Part shown: positions 47,099 to 55,953 of the stretch, piece by piece
Position numbering within the stretch: the first letter of the stretch is position 1
Layout: every line of letters begins with the position of its first letter
Source of the DNA: Subtercola sp.
Lineage (GTDB): Bacteria; Actinomycetota; Actinomycetes; Actinomycetales; Microbacteriaceae
NCBI GenBank assembly: GCA_025463765.1
Contig: JAODBC010000013.1
Location: forward strand, 62,001 to 126,000
DNA length: 64,000 nt
Reading direction: 5' to 3'
Translations under genes and position numbers: made by a program
Notes under the pieces: generated by a model
Databases searched by the model: none
Seen by the model: the letters and a program-made list of their open reading frames with translations, nothing else
What the model was told of the DNA's origin: nothing

Positions 47099-47728
47099 GT
47101 GGCCGACGAGTTCCACAAGCCGACGCTGTTCGCCGCATCGACCTTCGAAGCTTTTCAGGGCGGCGACGACCCGGCGCAGATCAGCCGCATGGCCCACGAC
47201 ACCGCTGCTGCGCTGTTGAGTCGCGTGCGGGCCGATCCAGACCCTGGCGTCATCGACAGACTCATTGCGTACACCGACGAGCACGGCATCGACGCCATCG
47301 CCGAACTGTGGTCTCGGGCATCCGCTCGGTCACTGCCGGGGGCGCTCTGGCGCATTTACCTGCTGCGTGCGCTGACCCGGCAAGACCCCGAGCAGTCCAG
47401 TTTCGTCTTTCAGCGCGGAGCCGAGCTGTCGGCCACCATCGACCCTGTGGTCGCGGGGGCGCAGACTCCCACCGGCCCCGACGAGATCACGGCGCTCGCC
47501 GACCAGATTCTGCGGGGGCTGTTCGAAGGCGACTTCGCGGTGGCGCTCGATCGTGCTGCGGCGTTCTGCCGGTTGATGGCCACCGGATGCGCGAGTCTCG
47601 CCGACGACGCAGAAGTGCTTTCACCCGAACGAGCCAGTGAGCTCACCACCCGCGCGCTGCGTTTTCAGACGATTGCGGGCGAATTGACGGCGTGCGCTGC
47701 ACTGTGGCGGCGAGAGAGCCTCGATTGA
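47099..47728 (+). CDS. Conserved actinobacterial protein of unknown function
   Basis: A 209-residue all-helical protein with a strong AAGGAGG ribosome site before GTG 47099. It starts MADEFHKPTLFAASTFEAFQ and contains YTDEHGIDAIAELWSR and LPGALWRIYLLRAL. I recognise it as a widespread Microbacteriaceae protein, sometimes labelled as an RNA polymerase subunit without clear reason; no polymerase motif is visible. Function unknown. Confidence 0.7.
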   Translation: MADEFHKPTLFAASTFEAFQGGDDPAQISRMAHDTAAALLSRVRADPDPGVIDRLIAYTDEHGIDAIAELWSRASARSLPGALWRIYLLRALTRQDPEQSSFVFQRGAELSATIDPVVAGAQTPTGPDEITALADQILRGLFEGDFAVALDRAAAFCRLMATGCASLADDAEVLSPERASELTTRALRFQTIAGELTACAALWRRESLD

Positions 47729-47859
47729 CGCTGCCCGAACCGACCACCCCGAAACGCTTGGTAAACTATACGAGCCGGGCCGCAGTAACCCCGGGCTCCA
47801 AATTTAGCCGCTCCGAGCGGCCTCGCGCCGAGAGGCGTTTCTGCGGCCCGACTTCAGTC

Positions 47860-48066
47860 TTTATGGCAGCCGCGGCGTACACGCCGCGGCTCGCGACTGT
47901 CGCGTCGGTGTTTATGGCAGCCACGGCCTACACGCGGCCGCGGCTCGCACACTTCGCGTCGGTGTTTATGGCAGCCGCGGCGTACACGCCACGGCTCGCA
48001 CACTTCGCGTCGGTGTTTATGGCAGCCACGGCGTACACGCCGCGGCTCGCACACTTCGCGTCGGTG
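47860..48066 (+). repeat. 51-bp tandem repeat with hairpin units
   Basis: Four units begin with TTTATGGCAGCC at 47860, 47911, 47965 and 48016 (51, 54, 51 and 51 bp). Each holds a near-perfect palindrome of about 24 bp centred on GGCGTACACGCC. All lengths are multiples of three and the plus frame reads a 17-residue repeat (VFMAAAAYTPRLAHFAS-like), open from 47692 to 48108, its stop overlapping the next start. Minus-strand frames are open as well. I cannot tell whether it is translated. Confidence 0.85.
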
Positions 48067-48104
48067 CCTTTCGCGTCGGCGATCGTTGCGTCGGAGGCAG
48101 GCGC

Positions 48105-48500
48105 GTGAGGCCGTTTCGGTTCGCCGCGATTCTGTGGACGATCATCGCCCTGCTGCTGAACGCGTACATCCACTTCTCGCTGGCGCCGGGAGTGACGAAC
48201 GTGACCGGCGCCCTGATGAGTCTCAGCACCCTGTACTTCATCGAGGCCGCGGTCAATGTGCTGGCCGCGCTTTTTCTGCTGGTGCGACCACGCGTCTGGT
48301 CGGCTGTCTTCGCGATTCTCGTCGCGCTCGCCGGGCTCATCACACTGGTTGCGTCAGTGTGGATGCCCTTGCATCTGCCTGCGGGCCTGCCAACCGTTCC
48401 GATGAGTTCGTGGACCACCGAGAAAGCCGTCTCGGCAGCCGCCCAAGTCTTCGTCGTCATCAGCGGCTCCATCATCGCGGCCACGGGCCGCCGCCGCTGA
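48105..48500 (+). CDS. Integral membrane protein, four TM segments
   Basis: A 131-residue hydrophobic protein starting at GTG 48105. Four membrane segments are seen, such as FAAILWTIIALLLNAYIHF and FAILVALAGLITLVASVW. No family is recognised. Its start overlaps the stop of the open frame through the 51-bp repeat. It precedes the sigma factor gene by about 100 bp. Confidence 0.7.
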   Translation: MRPFRFAAILWTIIALLLNAYIHFSLAPGVTNVTGALMSLSTLYFIEAAVNVLAALFLLVRPRVWSAVFAILVALAGLITLVASVWMPLHLPAGLPTVPMSSWTTEKAVSAAAQVFVVISGSIIAATGRRR

Positions 48501-48597
48501 ACCTTCGGGGTTTTCGCCAATCCGATTCCGGTGCTCGCTTCGAACACCCGTTGTCAAGATCAAACCCGGTCAGACGTCGAAGAGGTGGAAAACTGAG

Positions 48598-49191
48598 ATG
48601 CTTAAGCTCGTGAGCCCCCACATCGAACGTGACGACCCTGCGCCGGAGGTGAGTCTGGACTCCCTTCTCGAACGGGTGGCGACGGCCGACCAACGGGCGT
48701 TCTCCGAGCTGTACGACAGGGTCGCTCCGCGGGTCTTGGGTCTGATCAGACGACTGCTCGTCGACCACGCCCAGTCTGAAGAAGTGACCCAAGAGGTCTT
48801 TCTCGAGATCTGGAAGACGGCACCGCGGTTCGACACCGACCGAGGAGCAGCGATGTCGTGGATTCTCACGATGGCGCACCGCCGGGCGGTCGACCGGGTG
48901 CGGTCCTCGCAATCGGGTCACGATCGCGACCTGAAGATCGGCATTCGTGATCTGGAACGTGAGTACGACCAGACATCTGAGACCGTCGAAATACGCATCG
49001 AACACGAGCGGGTCAAGAAGGCGATGGGGCAGCTCACCGAGTTGCAACGTCAGGCCATCAGCCTCGCTTATTACGGCGGCTACAGCCACAGTGAGATAGC
49101 AGAACTTCTTCATGTGCCAATCGGCACGGTGAAGACCCGATTACGCGACGGAATGATCCGCCTGAGAGATGAAATGGGGGTGACCAAATGA
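48598..49191 (+). CDS. ECF-family RNA polymerase sigma factor (SigK-like)
   Basis: A 197-residue ECF sigma factor. Region 2 spans about residues 30-95 (FSELYDRVAPRVLGLIRRLL, EEVTQEVFLEIWKTAPRFD) and region 4 about residues 138-190 (LTELQRQAISLAYYGGYSHS and EIAELLHVPIGTVKTRLRDG). A ribosome site GAGGTGG precedes the ATG. It overlaps its anti-sigma gene by 4 nt. It resembles the SigK group, controlled by membrane RskA. Confidence 0.92.
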   Translation: MLKLVSPHIERDDPAPEVSLDSLLERVATADQRAFSELYDRVAPRVLGLIRRLLVDHAQSEEVTQEVFLEIWKTAPRFDTDRGAAMSWILTMAHRRAVDRVRSSQSGHDRDLKIGIRDLEREYDQTSETVEIRIEHERVKKAMGQLTELQRQAISLAYYGGYSHSEIAELLHVPIGTVKTRLRDGMIRLRDEMGVTK

Positions 49192-50108
49192 CCCGCGATG
49201 ACGAATACCTGTCGTCTGGTGCTTATGCTCTGAACGCGATGACGGCCGACGAGCTACGCGCCTTCGAACACGCCCTGGCCGAGTCACCCGAGCTGCAGCG
49301 CGAGACCGACGAGTTGAGCGCCACGGCCACTCTGCTCGGCCTTGCGACCGCCCCAGTCGAACCGCCGGCGTCTCTGAAGGCCGCGTTGATGGCGAAGCTC
49401 GCCGAAACGGCACAGGATGCTGCGGCCTCGCCCCGGGCATCCACCCCGCCGAGCTTTGCCGGCACCGAGCATGCTGAGCACACCGAGCACACCGAGCACA
49501 CCGAGACGCACGAGCTCTCAGCGGGCGAAGGTGCGACTGTGCCGGAGAATGACATTCCGTCGACTCCGGAGGTCGACCCCGCGTTCGCCGACGGCCCGAG
49601 TTCGCCGGCCGTCGCCAAGTCCCATGCCCGCTGGTTCACCAGGCCCATGGGCGTGCTCGTTGCGGCTGCCGCCGCCGTCGCTTTGTTCGTCGGCGGGGGA
49701 GTGGTGGGCAACGCGCTCACCACGAGCCCTCCCGCCACCTCGCAAGACGCCTCGGCCAGCTCGCTCGCCCAGATCTTCTCGGCCGCCGACGTGCAGAGCA
49801 CGCACACGTCGGTCGATGGCGGCGGTCAGGCGACGGTCGTCTGGTCGAATTCGGTCGGATCTGCCGCAGTGGTAGCTCAGGGCATGCCCTCGCTGCCGGC
49901 CGACAAGACCTACGAGGCCTGGTACATCAGCGGCAGCTCAGGAGTCGCGACTCCTGCCGGAACGTTCGTTCCCGGCGGAGACGCCACGACCTGGCACGTG
50001 CTGAGCGGCACCCTGAGCGCCGGAGACACCATCGGCGTCACCGTCGAGCCCGCCGGCGGCTCCCAAACCCCCACCACCACCCCCATCCTCGCCGTCAGCG
50101 CCGCCTGA
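49188..50108 (+). CDS. RskA-like membrane anti-sigma factor
   Basis: A 306-residue protein. The N-terminal zinc-less anti-sigma domain (SGAYALNAMTADELRAFEHA) binds the sigma factor, a His/Glu/Thr-rich linker with TEHTEHTEHTE follows, then one membrane helix (MGVLVAAAAAVALFVGGGVV) near residue 155 and an extracytoplasmic RskA domain ending with KTYEAWYISG and GVTVEPAGGS. It holds the sigma factor inactive at the membrane until proteolysis. Start overlaps the sigma stop. Confidence 0.9.
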   Translation: MTRDDEYLSSGAYALNAMTADELRAFEHALAESPELQRETDELSATATLLGLATAPVEPPASLKAALMAKLAETAQDAAASPRASTPPSFAGTEHAEHTEHTEHTETHELSAGEGATVPENDIPSTPEVDPAFADGPSSPAVAKSHARWFTRPMGVLVAAAAAVALFVGGGVVGNALTTSPPATSQDASASSLAQIFSAADVQSTHTSVDGGGQATVVWSNSVGSAAVVAQGMPSLPADKTYEAWYISGSSGVATPAGTFVPGGDATTWHVLSGTLSAGDTIGVTVEPAGGSQTPTTTPILAVSAA

Positions 50109-50136
50109 CCCCCTCCTCTTCTTCCTCCTCCTCTTC

Positions 50137-51168
50137 TTATTCGTCGCCTTCTTCGTCTTCTTCTATCTCGTCTGCGTCTGAGATCGACTTTGCGAAAAGT
50201 GCTCCAACCTGACGTGTTTGGGGCTCAATTCGCAAATTGGATTGTGTCGGCACGGCTCGGGCAAGAGCATCCGCTATGTCACGGATAGTTCGCAAGGGAT
50301 GGGTGAAGAGCCCGTCATCGTGGATGCGCAGCACGTCCCAACCGGCGCGCATGAAACGCTGCCAACGGATGACGTCTTTTCGGTACTGGGCTTTGTTCGT
50401 GCGATGCTGATCGCCGTCGTACTCGACGATTACGCGGTGCTGCCGAAAGACGAGATCGGCTCGCCCGATGCGGCCCGCGGCATCGTAGATCACGGAGTTC
50501 ACCTCAGTTTCAGGCAGTGCGGCTTGCCTCATCAGCAGCCGCAGAAGCGACTCCGGCCGAGACTCCGCTCCCTGCCGCACAAGTTCAAGTGCAGCGGATG
50601 CCCGTGATTTACCTCGACCGTGAAACTCGGCGGTTCGCGCGCGCAGCTCGGCCACAGTGACGTACGGACGGGGATCATTCGGGTCTTGAACTTCTGGCTC
50701 GAGAATCAGGTGGTCGCCGGCAACCACCAACTCGTTCAACGAGAGTTGCGTCGCCAGGGCGAGCCAAGTGTCAACTGGGTCGGAACAGGGGAGCCCGAAC
50801 CGCAGAACGACAGACCGCAGAGACATGGTGTCTCCGCTCTGATGCCCTCGAACCCCGCGCACTCGTGACGGGGCTCCCGGCGCCGCGATGGTCACATGCA
50901 CCTGCTCAGCTTTTGCTCGCCAGGGCGGCAGCGGCACGAGCCACAGACGCGCTGCGGATTCGTGACTGAACCACTCGCGGGGCCGAAGACGTGGCGCGAA
51001 GGCCCGGATGGCGGTGGCGGTCGAAAGGGGTGGCAGGCGTACCCCGTGAAATGGGCGCCTCAGATCGTGGCCGCGCAGCCGCGACCGCGAGAGCCCGCGC
51101 AGACGGGCGGTTTTGACGCTGAACGGATTCCGGTGCAAAGGATTGGGCAGCTGTACATGTCGTGGCAT
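50137..51168 (-). CDS. AbiEi/DUF559-like protein with Vsr-fold C-terminal domain
   Basis: A 343-residue protein. The N-terminal part resembles the winged AbiEi antitoxin-like region (FSHESAARLWLVPLPP), and the C-terminal part has the DUF559/Vsr-like endonuclease fold (GRADLVFRQHRVIVEYDGDQ, then KDVIRWQRFMRAGWDVLRI). Such chromosomal proteins are frequent in Actinobacteria and usually lack an AbiEii toxin, as here. The C-terminus ends in a run of Glu and Asp. GGAGG lies directly before the ATG. Function unknown, nuclease activity possible. Confidence 0.72.
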   Translation of the reverse strand: MPRHVQLPNPLHRNPFSVKTARLRGLSRSRLRGHDLRRPFHGVRLPPLSTATAIRAFAPRLRPREWFSHESAARLWLVPLPPWRAKAEQVHVTIAAPGAPSRVRGVRGHQSGDTMSLRSVVLRFGLPCSDPVDTWLALATQLSLNELVVAGDHLILEPEVQDPNDPRPYVTVAELRARTAEFHGRGKSRASAALELVRQGAESRPESLLRLLMRQAALPETEVNSVIYDAAGRIGRADLVFRQHRVIVEYDGDQHRTNKAQYRKDVIRWQRFMRAGWDVLRIHDDGLFTHPLRTIRDIADALARAVPTQSNLRIEPQTRQVGALFAKSISDADEIEEDEEGDE

Positions 51169-51277
51169 CCCTCCATAGTGCCTATCCCCAGCCCCCGCCC
51201 CCTCGACTTATCCACACCCCCTCCCTTTCTCTCCCCCTCCCCTCTCCCTACCTCCCCCTCCCCGGGGCATCCACTTT

Positions 51278-51319
51278 GCGAAAAGGCCCCCAAGAACGAA
51301 TTCTTGGGGGCCTTTTCGC
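51278..51319. terminator. Strong bidirectional terminator downstream of pstB
   Basis: A perfect 19-bp stem (left arm 51278-51296, right arm 51301-51319) with loop CGAA, including GGCCCCC and AAAA/TTTT ends. It lies about 90 bp past the pstB stop and upstream of the AbiEi-like start. It should end pst transcription from the right. Flanked by pyrimidine- and purine-rich tracts. Confidence 0.9.
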
Positions 51320-51408
51320 AATCTCGACGGAGGAACGGAGGGAGGAGAGGGAAAGAGAGGGGTGAGGGAAGAGGGGGGAGGGGAGAGAGGCGGAGGAAGG
51401 AGCCGGGG

Positions 51409-52188
51409 TTAGCCGAAGCGGCCGGAGACGTAGTCTTCGGTTTCTTTCATGGTGGGGCTGCCGAAGATGGTGGTGGTCTCGTTGAATTCGATGAGCTTGC
51501 CGGGCTTGCCCGTGCCGGCGATGTTGAAGAACGCGGTGCGGTCTGACACGCGGCTGGCCTGCTGCATGTTGTGGGTCACGATCACGATCGTGTACTCCTC
51601 TTTCAGCTCCGTGATGAGGTCTTCGATGGCGAGCGTGGAGATGGGGTCGAGGGCCGAGCAGGGCTCATCCATCAGCAGAACGTCGGGCGAAACAGTGATG
51701 GCGCGAGCGATGCAGAGACGCTGCTGCTGGCCGCCGGAGAGGCCGCCGCCCGGGAGGTTGAGGCGGTCTTTGACCTCGTTCCAGAGGTTCGCTCCGCGCA
51801 GGCCCTTCTCGACCAGGTCGTCGGCGTCGCTCTTGGCCAGGCGCCGGTTGTTCAGCTTCAGGCCGGCGAGCACGTTGTCGCGAATCGACATGGTGGGAAA
51901 CGGATTCGCGCGCTGAAACACCATGCCGACCTGGCGGCGAACCAGCACGGGGTCGACGCCGGGCGCGTAGAGGTTGTTGCCGTCGATCAGCACCTCGCCT
52001 TTGACGTGGGCACCCGGGATCACCTCGTGCATGCGGTTGAGCGTGCGCAAGAACGTCGACTTTCCGCATCCTGAAGGCCCGATGAAGGCGGTGACGGTTC
52101 GGGGCTCGATGGTGATCGAGACGCCCTCGACGGCGAGAAAGTCGCTGTAGTACACGTTGAGGTCGTTGACTTCGATGCGCTTCGACAC
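51409..52188 (-). CDS. pstB: Phosphate ABC transporter ATP-binding protein
   Basis: A 259-residue ABC ATPase. Walker A is [20 protein letters not shown], the signature [18 protein letters not shown], Walker [16 protein letters not shown] and the switch His in VTHNMQQA. The PstB hallmarks are [14 protein letters not shown]-like and the short C-terminus [14 protein letters not shown] 52188 follows AAAGGAACC and gives the exact family length. It powers high-affinity phosphate uptake together with PstA and PstC. Last gene of pstSCAB. Confidence 0.97.
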   Translation of the reverse strand: MSKRIEVNDLNVYYSDFLAVEGVSITIEPRTVTAFIGPSGCGKSTFLRTLNRMHEVIPGAHVKGEVLIDGNNLYAPGVDPVLVRRQVGMVFQRANPFPTMSIRDNVLAGLKLNNRRLAKSDADDLVEKGLRGANLWNEVKDRLNLPGGGLSGGQQQRLCIARAITVSPDVLLMDEPCSALDPISTLAIEDLITELKEEYTIVIVTHNMQQASRVSDRTAFFNIAGTGKPGKLIEFNETTTIFGSPTMKETEDYVSGRFG

Positions 52189-52255
52189 GGGGTTCCTTTG
52201 TGCGTTCGGTTCGGGAGAGAGAAGAAGGGAGGGGAGGGAGAAGCGCAGGCCGGGC

Positions 52256-53356
52256 CTAGCGCATGCCCTTCGGCGCGAAGATCTTCGCGATGACACGGGC
52301 GATGAGGTTGAGAATCACCACGAGCAGTACCAGCAGCAGGGCGGCACCCCACGCCGAGGCGTTCGAGGCCGCGATGTCTTTGCCGGGAAAGGCGTAGCCC
52401 GTGTAGGCGAGCACGGGCAGCGTCTGCATGGGCCCGTCGAACGGGTTGGCGTTGAAGTTGTCGGTGAAGCTCGCCGCCAAGAAGATGGGTGCGGTCTCAC
52501 CGATGATGCGAGCCACCGCGAGCATGATGCCCGTGATGAGCCCGGCGATGGCCGTGGGCAGCACGATCTTCACGATGGTCGCGAACTTCGAGACACCGAG
52601 GGCCAGTGAGGCCTCGCGCAGGTCGCTCGGTACCAGGCGCAGCATCTCTTCACACGCCCGCACGACGGTCGGAATCATCAGCACCGACAGAGCGACCGAG
52701 GCAGAGAAGCCGCTGAACGCTTTGGGCCCGACGATGATGGAGAACAGCGAGAAGGCGAACAGACCGGCCACGATCGAGGGGATGCCCGTCATGACGTCGA
52801 CCAAGAACGTCACCGTTCGGGCGAGCCACTGTTTGGGCAGCGCGTACTCGACGAGGTAGATCGAGGTGAACAGGCCGATGGGAATCGAGATCAGCGAGGC
52901 GATGCCGGTGATGATGAGTGTTCCGACGATGGCCTGCAGGGCGCCAGGCGTCTGCGTCACTGTGAGCGTGTTCGGGTCGAACGTAGAGGCGCCGACCGAG
53001 GTGATGTAGCTCCAGCTGATCTCGCCGATGCCCTGCGCGATGACCGTAGCGAGCGTCGAGATCAAGGGGATGAGCGCGAGCAGAAAGGCCACTGTCACGA
53101 GCCCGCGGATGACGCGGTCGGTGGCCTTGCGCCGGTTCTCGACCACGCTCGACAGCAGTGCGAGAGCGACGAGGTAGATGACGGCCGAGAGCACGAGCCA
53201 GCCGACCACGGAGAACCCGACGAGCAGCAGCAGAAGGGCGCTGACGAGGAGCGACGCACCGAGAATGTACAGCTCGGCGAAGCGGGGCAGCTGGCCGCTG
53301 GTCAGCGAATTGGCGACGGGCCCGGTGGGCTTGGTTCGCGGGCTGAGAACGCTCAT
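52256..53356 (-). CDS. pstA: Phosphate ABC transporter permease PstA
   Basis: A 366-residue membrane protein with about eight hydrophobic segments, including an N-terminal pair before the transport domain. The permease loop [21 protein letters not shown] interacts with PstB. A membrane segment ([20 protein letters not shown]) and [13 protein letters not shown] are typical PstA segments. The start ATG overlaps the pstC stop (ATGA). Confidence 0.94.
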   Translation of the reverse strand: MSVLSPRTKPTGPVANSLTSGQLPRFAELYILGASLLVSALLLLLVGFSVVGWLVLSAVIYLVALALLSSVVENRRKATDRVIRGLVTVAFLLALIPLISTLATVIAQGIGEISWSYITSVGASTFDPNTLTVTQTPGALQAIVGTLIITGIASLISIPIGLFTSIYLVEYALPKQWLARTVTFLVDVMTGIPSIVAGLFAFSLFSIIVGPKAFSGFSASVALSVLMIPTVVRACEEMLRLVPSDLREASLALGVSKFATIVKIVLPTAIAGLITGIMLAVARIIGETAPIFLAASFTDNFNANPFDGPMQTLPVLAYTGYAFPGKDIAASNASAWGAALLLVLLVVILNLIARVIAKIFAPKGMR

Positions 53357-54567
53357 TTGCCAGCTCCTTCGACGTCGTCTTCAGAAATATGCGCTTCGGT
53401 GTCGACATCGGTTGCGCGGCCCTCACGGGTCACGTCGTCGAGCGCGATCGAGACCGCGGCGTCACCCGAGGGCAGTTGGCTCAGCGGGCTCGGGCTGCTC
53501 GATTTACCGCCGCCCTTCTTGCGTTTGCCCCTCTTGCCGCCCACGATCGCGCGGGCGATGGAGTTCACCGCGAGCGAGATCACGAACAGCATCAGCCCGG
53601 TACCGATGAGGGCATCGCGCTGCAGCGTCGTGGCGATCGGAAAGTTCAGCGCGATGTTCGCGGCGATGGTCTGCGAGTTCTGACCCTCGGTGATGAGACG
53701 AACCGAGACGAGGATGGCCGGGGAGATGATCAGCGCGATGGCCATCGTCTCGCCGAGCGCCCGGCCGAGGCCGAGCAGAGTCGCGCTCACGATGCCCGAC
53801 TTCGCGTACGGAAACACGGCCAGCCGAATCATTTCCCAGCGGGTTGCACCCAGGGCGAGCGCGGCCTCTTCGTGCAGCCGCGGCGTCTGCAAGAAGATCT
53901 CGCGCGAGATGGAGGTGATGATCGGCAGAATCATCACGGCCAGCACCAGTGCGCCGGCGAGGATGGTCGACCCCGTAGTGGTGACCGCGCCGCCGAAGAG
54001 CGGAATCCAGCCGAGGTTGGCGTTCAGCCAGTCGCTCAGCGGCAGCAGGAAGGGCCGGATGACGATGATGCCCCAGAGGCCGAACACGATAGAGGGCACG
54101 GCGGCTAGCAGGTCGACGAGGTAGCCCAGAAGACTGGCGAGCCGACGAGGAGCGTAGTGCGAGATGAACAGGGCGATGCCGATGCCGATCGGTGCGCCGA
54201 ACAACAGTGCGATGGCTGCCGACCAGAGGGTTCCCCAGATCAGCGGGCCGACGTAGGCCCAGAAGTTCGGGAACGCGGCGGTGGGGCCGGTGTTCAGATC
54301 GCTGTTGGTCGACCAGTCGGCGGTGATGGCGGGAATCGCGGAGATGATGAGAAACAGCGCGACGCCGGCGAGGATCACCATGATCAGCACGGCTGATCCG
54401 GTGCTCAACCCGCGAAAGATGAAGTCACCCGGGCGAACCCGGGTGGAACGCTTGGTGGCAGTGGAGTCTTTCGACCCACCACCACCGAGCGGGGTGTTAC
54501 CAGTGGCCTTGGCGGCCGACCCGGCCGAGCTCGTCGGAGCAGATTGCACTGAAGTTTTGTCGCTCAC
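53353..54567 (-). CDS. pstC: Phosphate ABC transporter permease PstC
   Basis: A 404-residue membrane protein with six or so membrane segments and the permease loop EEAALALGATRWEMIRLAVF. It is longer than the usual 300-340 residues because of a Ser/Thr-rich N-terminal extension of about 45 residues and a hydrophilic C-terminal tail of about 60 residues (GKRGKRKKGGGKSS onwards, ending acidic). Both extensions should be cytoplasmic. It forms the channel with PstA. Confidence 0.94.
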   Translation of the reverse strand: MSDKTSVQSAPTSSAGSAAKATGNTPLGGGGSKDSTATKRSTRVRPGDFIFRGLSTGSAVLIMVILAGVALFLIISAIPAITADWSTNSDLNTGPTAAFPNFWAYVGPLIWGTLWSAAIALLFGAPIGIGIALFISHYAPRRLASLLGYLVDLLAAVPSIVFGLWGIIVIRPFLLPLSDWLNANLGWIPLFGGAVTTTGSTILAGALVLAVMILPIITSISREIFLQTPRLHEEAALALGATRWEMIRLAVFPYAKSGIVSATLLGLGRALGETMAIALIISPAILVSVRLITEGQNSQTIAANIALNFPIATTLQRDALIGTGLMLFVISLAVNSIARAIVGGKRGKRKKGGGKSSSPSPLSQLPSGDAAVSIALDDVTREGRATDVDTEAHISEDDVEGAGK

Positions 54568-54640
54568 AGCGTTCTTTCTTGAGAGTTCGTGCGGGTCGGG
54601 TGGTGCCAGGATAGCCGACGAGAATTCGCGCCGCGCTAGG

Positions 54641-54667
54641 GAGGAGCGCCCGTTCAGGGCGCCCCTC
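54641..54667 (-). terminator. Hairpin between pstS and pstC (attenuator-like)
   Basis: An 11-bp stem with one mismatch (left arm 54641-54651, right arm 54657-54667, loop GTTCA) lies right after the pstS stop. There is no T-run on the minus strand, so it more likely stabilises the pstS mRNA or attenuates transcription so that binding protein exceeds the permeases. Confidence 0.65.
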
Positions 54668-54675
54668 GCCCTCGC

Positions 54676-55794
54676 TTATTTGACGTTCGCCAGCGATGCC
54701 TGAATCTGGGTGAGCATCGAGTCGGGGATCGGAGCCGAGCCGGCGTTCTTCGCAGCGATCTGCTGGCCGATGGTCGATGCGACGTAGCCGACGTACGACT
54801 TGGTCAGCGAGGCCTGAGTGGCGTCTTTGAACGTCGAGCACACGATCTGGTACGAGATCAGCGGGATCGGGTAGATGGTCGCGCCGGTCAGCTTGCTGTA
54901 GTCGAACTTCTGCGAGAGGTCACCGGTCGTGGTGGGAACGGTGGTCGCACCCGCTGTGAAGGCTGCGGTTGCGGCATCCTGGCTGAAGGCGACCTTGTTG
55001 ATCGTCGCGGCAGTCGCCTTGCCGATCGCGCTGTGGTCGGCGTAACCGATGGTGCCTGCACCTGCGCCGACGGCCTGAACGACACCGGAGCCGCCCTTCT
55101 GGGCGCTGGTGCCGGCGATGGGCCAGGTGTTGGTGGCCGGGTAGGTCCAGTCGGTCGGGTCGCTCGCGCTGAGGAAGTTGGCGAAGTTCTGCGTTGTACC
55201 CGATCCGTCAGATCGCGTCACCGTGGTGATCGTGGTCGCGGGAAGGGTCACACCGGGGTTGTCCGCAGCGATGAGCGGGTCGTTCCAGGTGGTGATCGAC
55301 AGGTTGAAGATCTTGGCGATCGTGTCGGTCGAGAGGTTCAGGGTCGAAACACCCGGGAGGTTGTAGATCAGCGCAACGCCATCGAGGTAGACCGGGAAGT
55401 TCAGCCCGCCACCGGTGCCGCAGAGGGTCTGCGAGCTGGTCTGCTGTGCGGCCTTCAGCGGCGCGTCGGAGCCCGCGAAGTCGTAGCTGCCGGCAAGCCA
55501 GTTGGTGACGCCACCGCCGGAGCCCTGCGACTTGTCGTAGTTCACGGTCACGCCGGCGACTTGTGCGACGTAGGCCGCGGTCCAGGCGGTTTCGGCGTTG
55601 GCCTGAGCGCTGGAGCCGCCCGCGGTGATGGTGCCCTTGAGCGTGCTGTCGAGCGGGGAGACGACGCCGGCCGATGCCGACGAGGTGGCTGCAGAAGTGC
55701 TCGATCCGGTGCTGCTCGATGACGAGCAGGCGGAGAGCGCGAGGGCGGCCGCAATAACGACTGCTCCTGTCGCAGCTGCATTCTTGAACTTCAC
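54676..55794 (-). CDS. pstS: Phosphate-binding lipoprotein PstS
   Basis: A 372-residue substrate-binding protein. The N-terminal lipoprotein signal is VVIAAALALSACSSSSSTGS with Cys at the lipobox, followed by a Ser/Ala linker. The phosphate site shows GTITAGGSSAQ and DKSQGSGGGVTNW; VTRSDGSGTTQNF is also typical. GTG 55794 follows GAAGGGAAC. It delivers phosphate to PstCAB at the cell surface. A PHO box lies upstream. Confidence 0.96.
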   Translation of the reverse strand: MKFKNAAATGAVVIAAALALSACSSSSSTGSSTSAATSSASAGVVSPLDSTLKGTITAGGSSAQANAETAWTAAYVAQVAGVTVNYDKSQGSGGGVTNWLAGSYDFAGSDAPLKAAQQTSSQTLCGTGGGLNFPVYLDGVALIYNLPGVSTLNLSTDTIAKIFNLSITTWNDPLIAADNPGVTLPATTITTVTRSDGSGTTQNFANFLSASDPTDWTYPATNTWPIAGTSAQKGGSGVVQAVGAGAGTIGYADHSAIGKATAATINKVAFSQDAATAAFTAGATTVPTTTGDLSQKFDYSKLTGATIYPIPLISYQIVCSTFKDATQASLTKSYVGYVASTIGQQIAAKNAGSAPIPDSMLTQIQASLANVK

Positions 55795-55916
55795 TGTGTT
55801 CCCTTCAATTGGGTAGTCATCAGCACACTGCTTGACGATTCGGGCGCAGGTGCTGGCAGGCCGGTGCAGGCCCTTGACGAAGGTAAACGCCGACCGTGAC
55901 CACGTTCCCCCCACAT

Positions 55917-55934
55917 GGTGAACAGAAGGTTAAC
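55917..55934 (-). promoter_or_regulatory. PHO box upstream of pstS
   Basis: On the minus strand GTTAACC and GTTCACC lie exactly 11 bp apart (55928-55934 and 55917-55923), the direct-repeat unit bound by PhoP of the PhoR-PhoP system in Actinobacteria. It sits about 125 bp before the pstS start. Confidence 0.75.
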
Positions 55935-55953
55935 GAGAAGCGTCAGTTGAGGG

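Noticed and set aside
47860-48066. Possible CRISPR array
   Set aside because: The 51-bp units are contiguous with no variable spacers, and no cas genes are present; they form a tandem repeat.
47692-48108. Full coding gene through the 51-bp repeat
   Set aside because: The start would lie inside the preceding gene and several other frames are open as well, so it is reported as a repeat and not as a gene.
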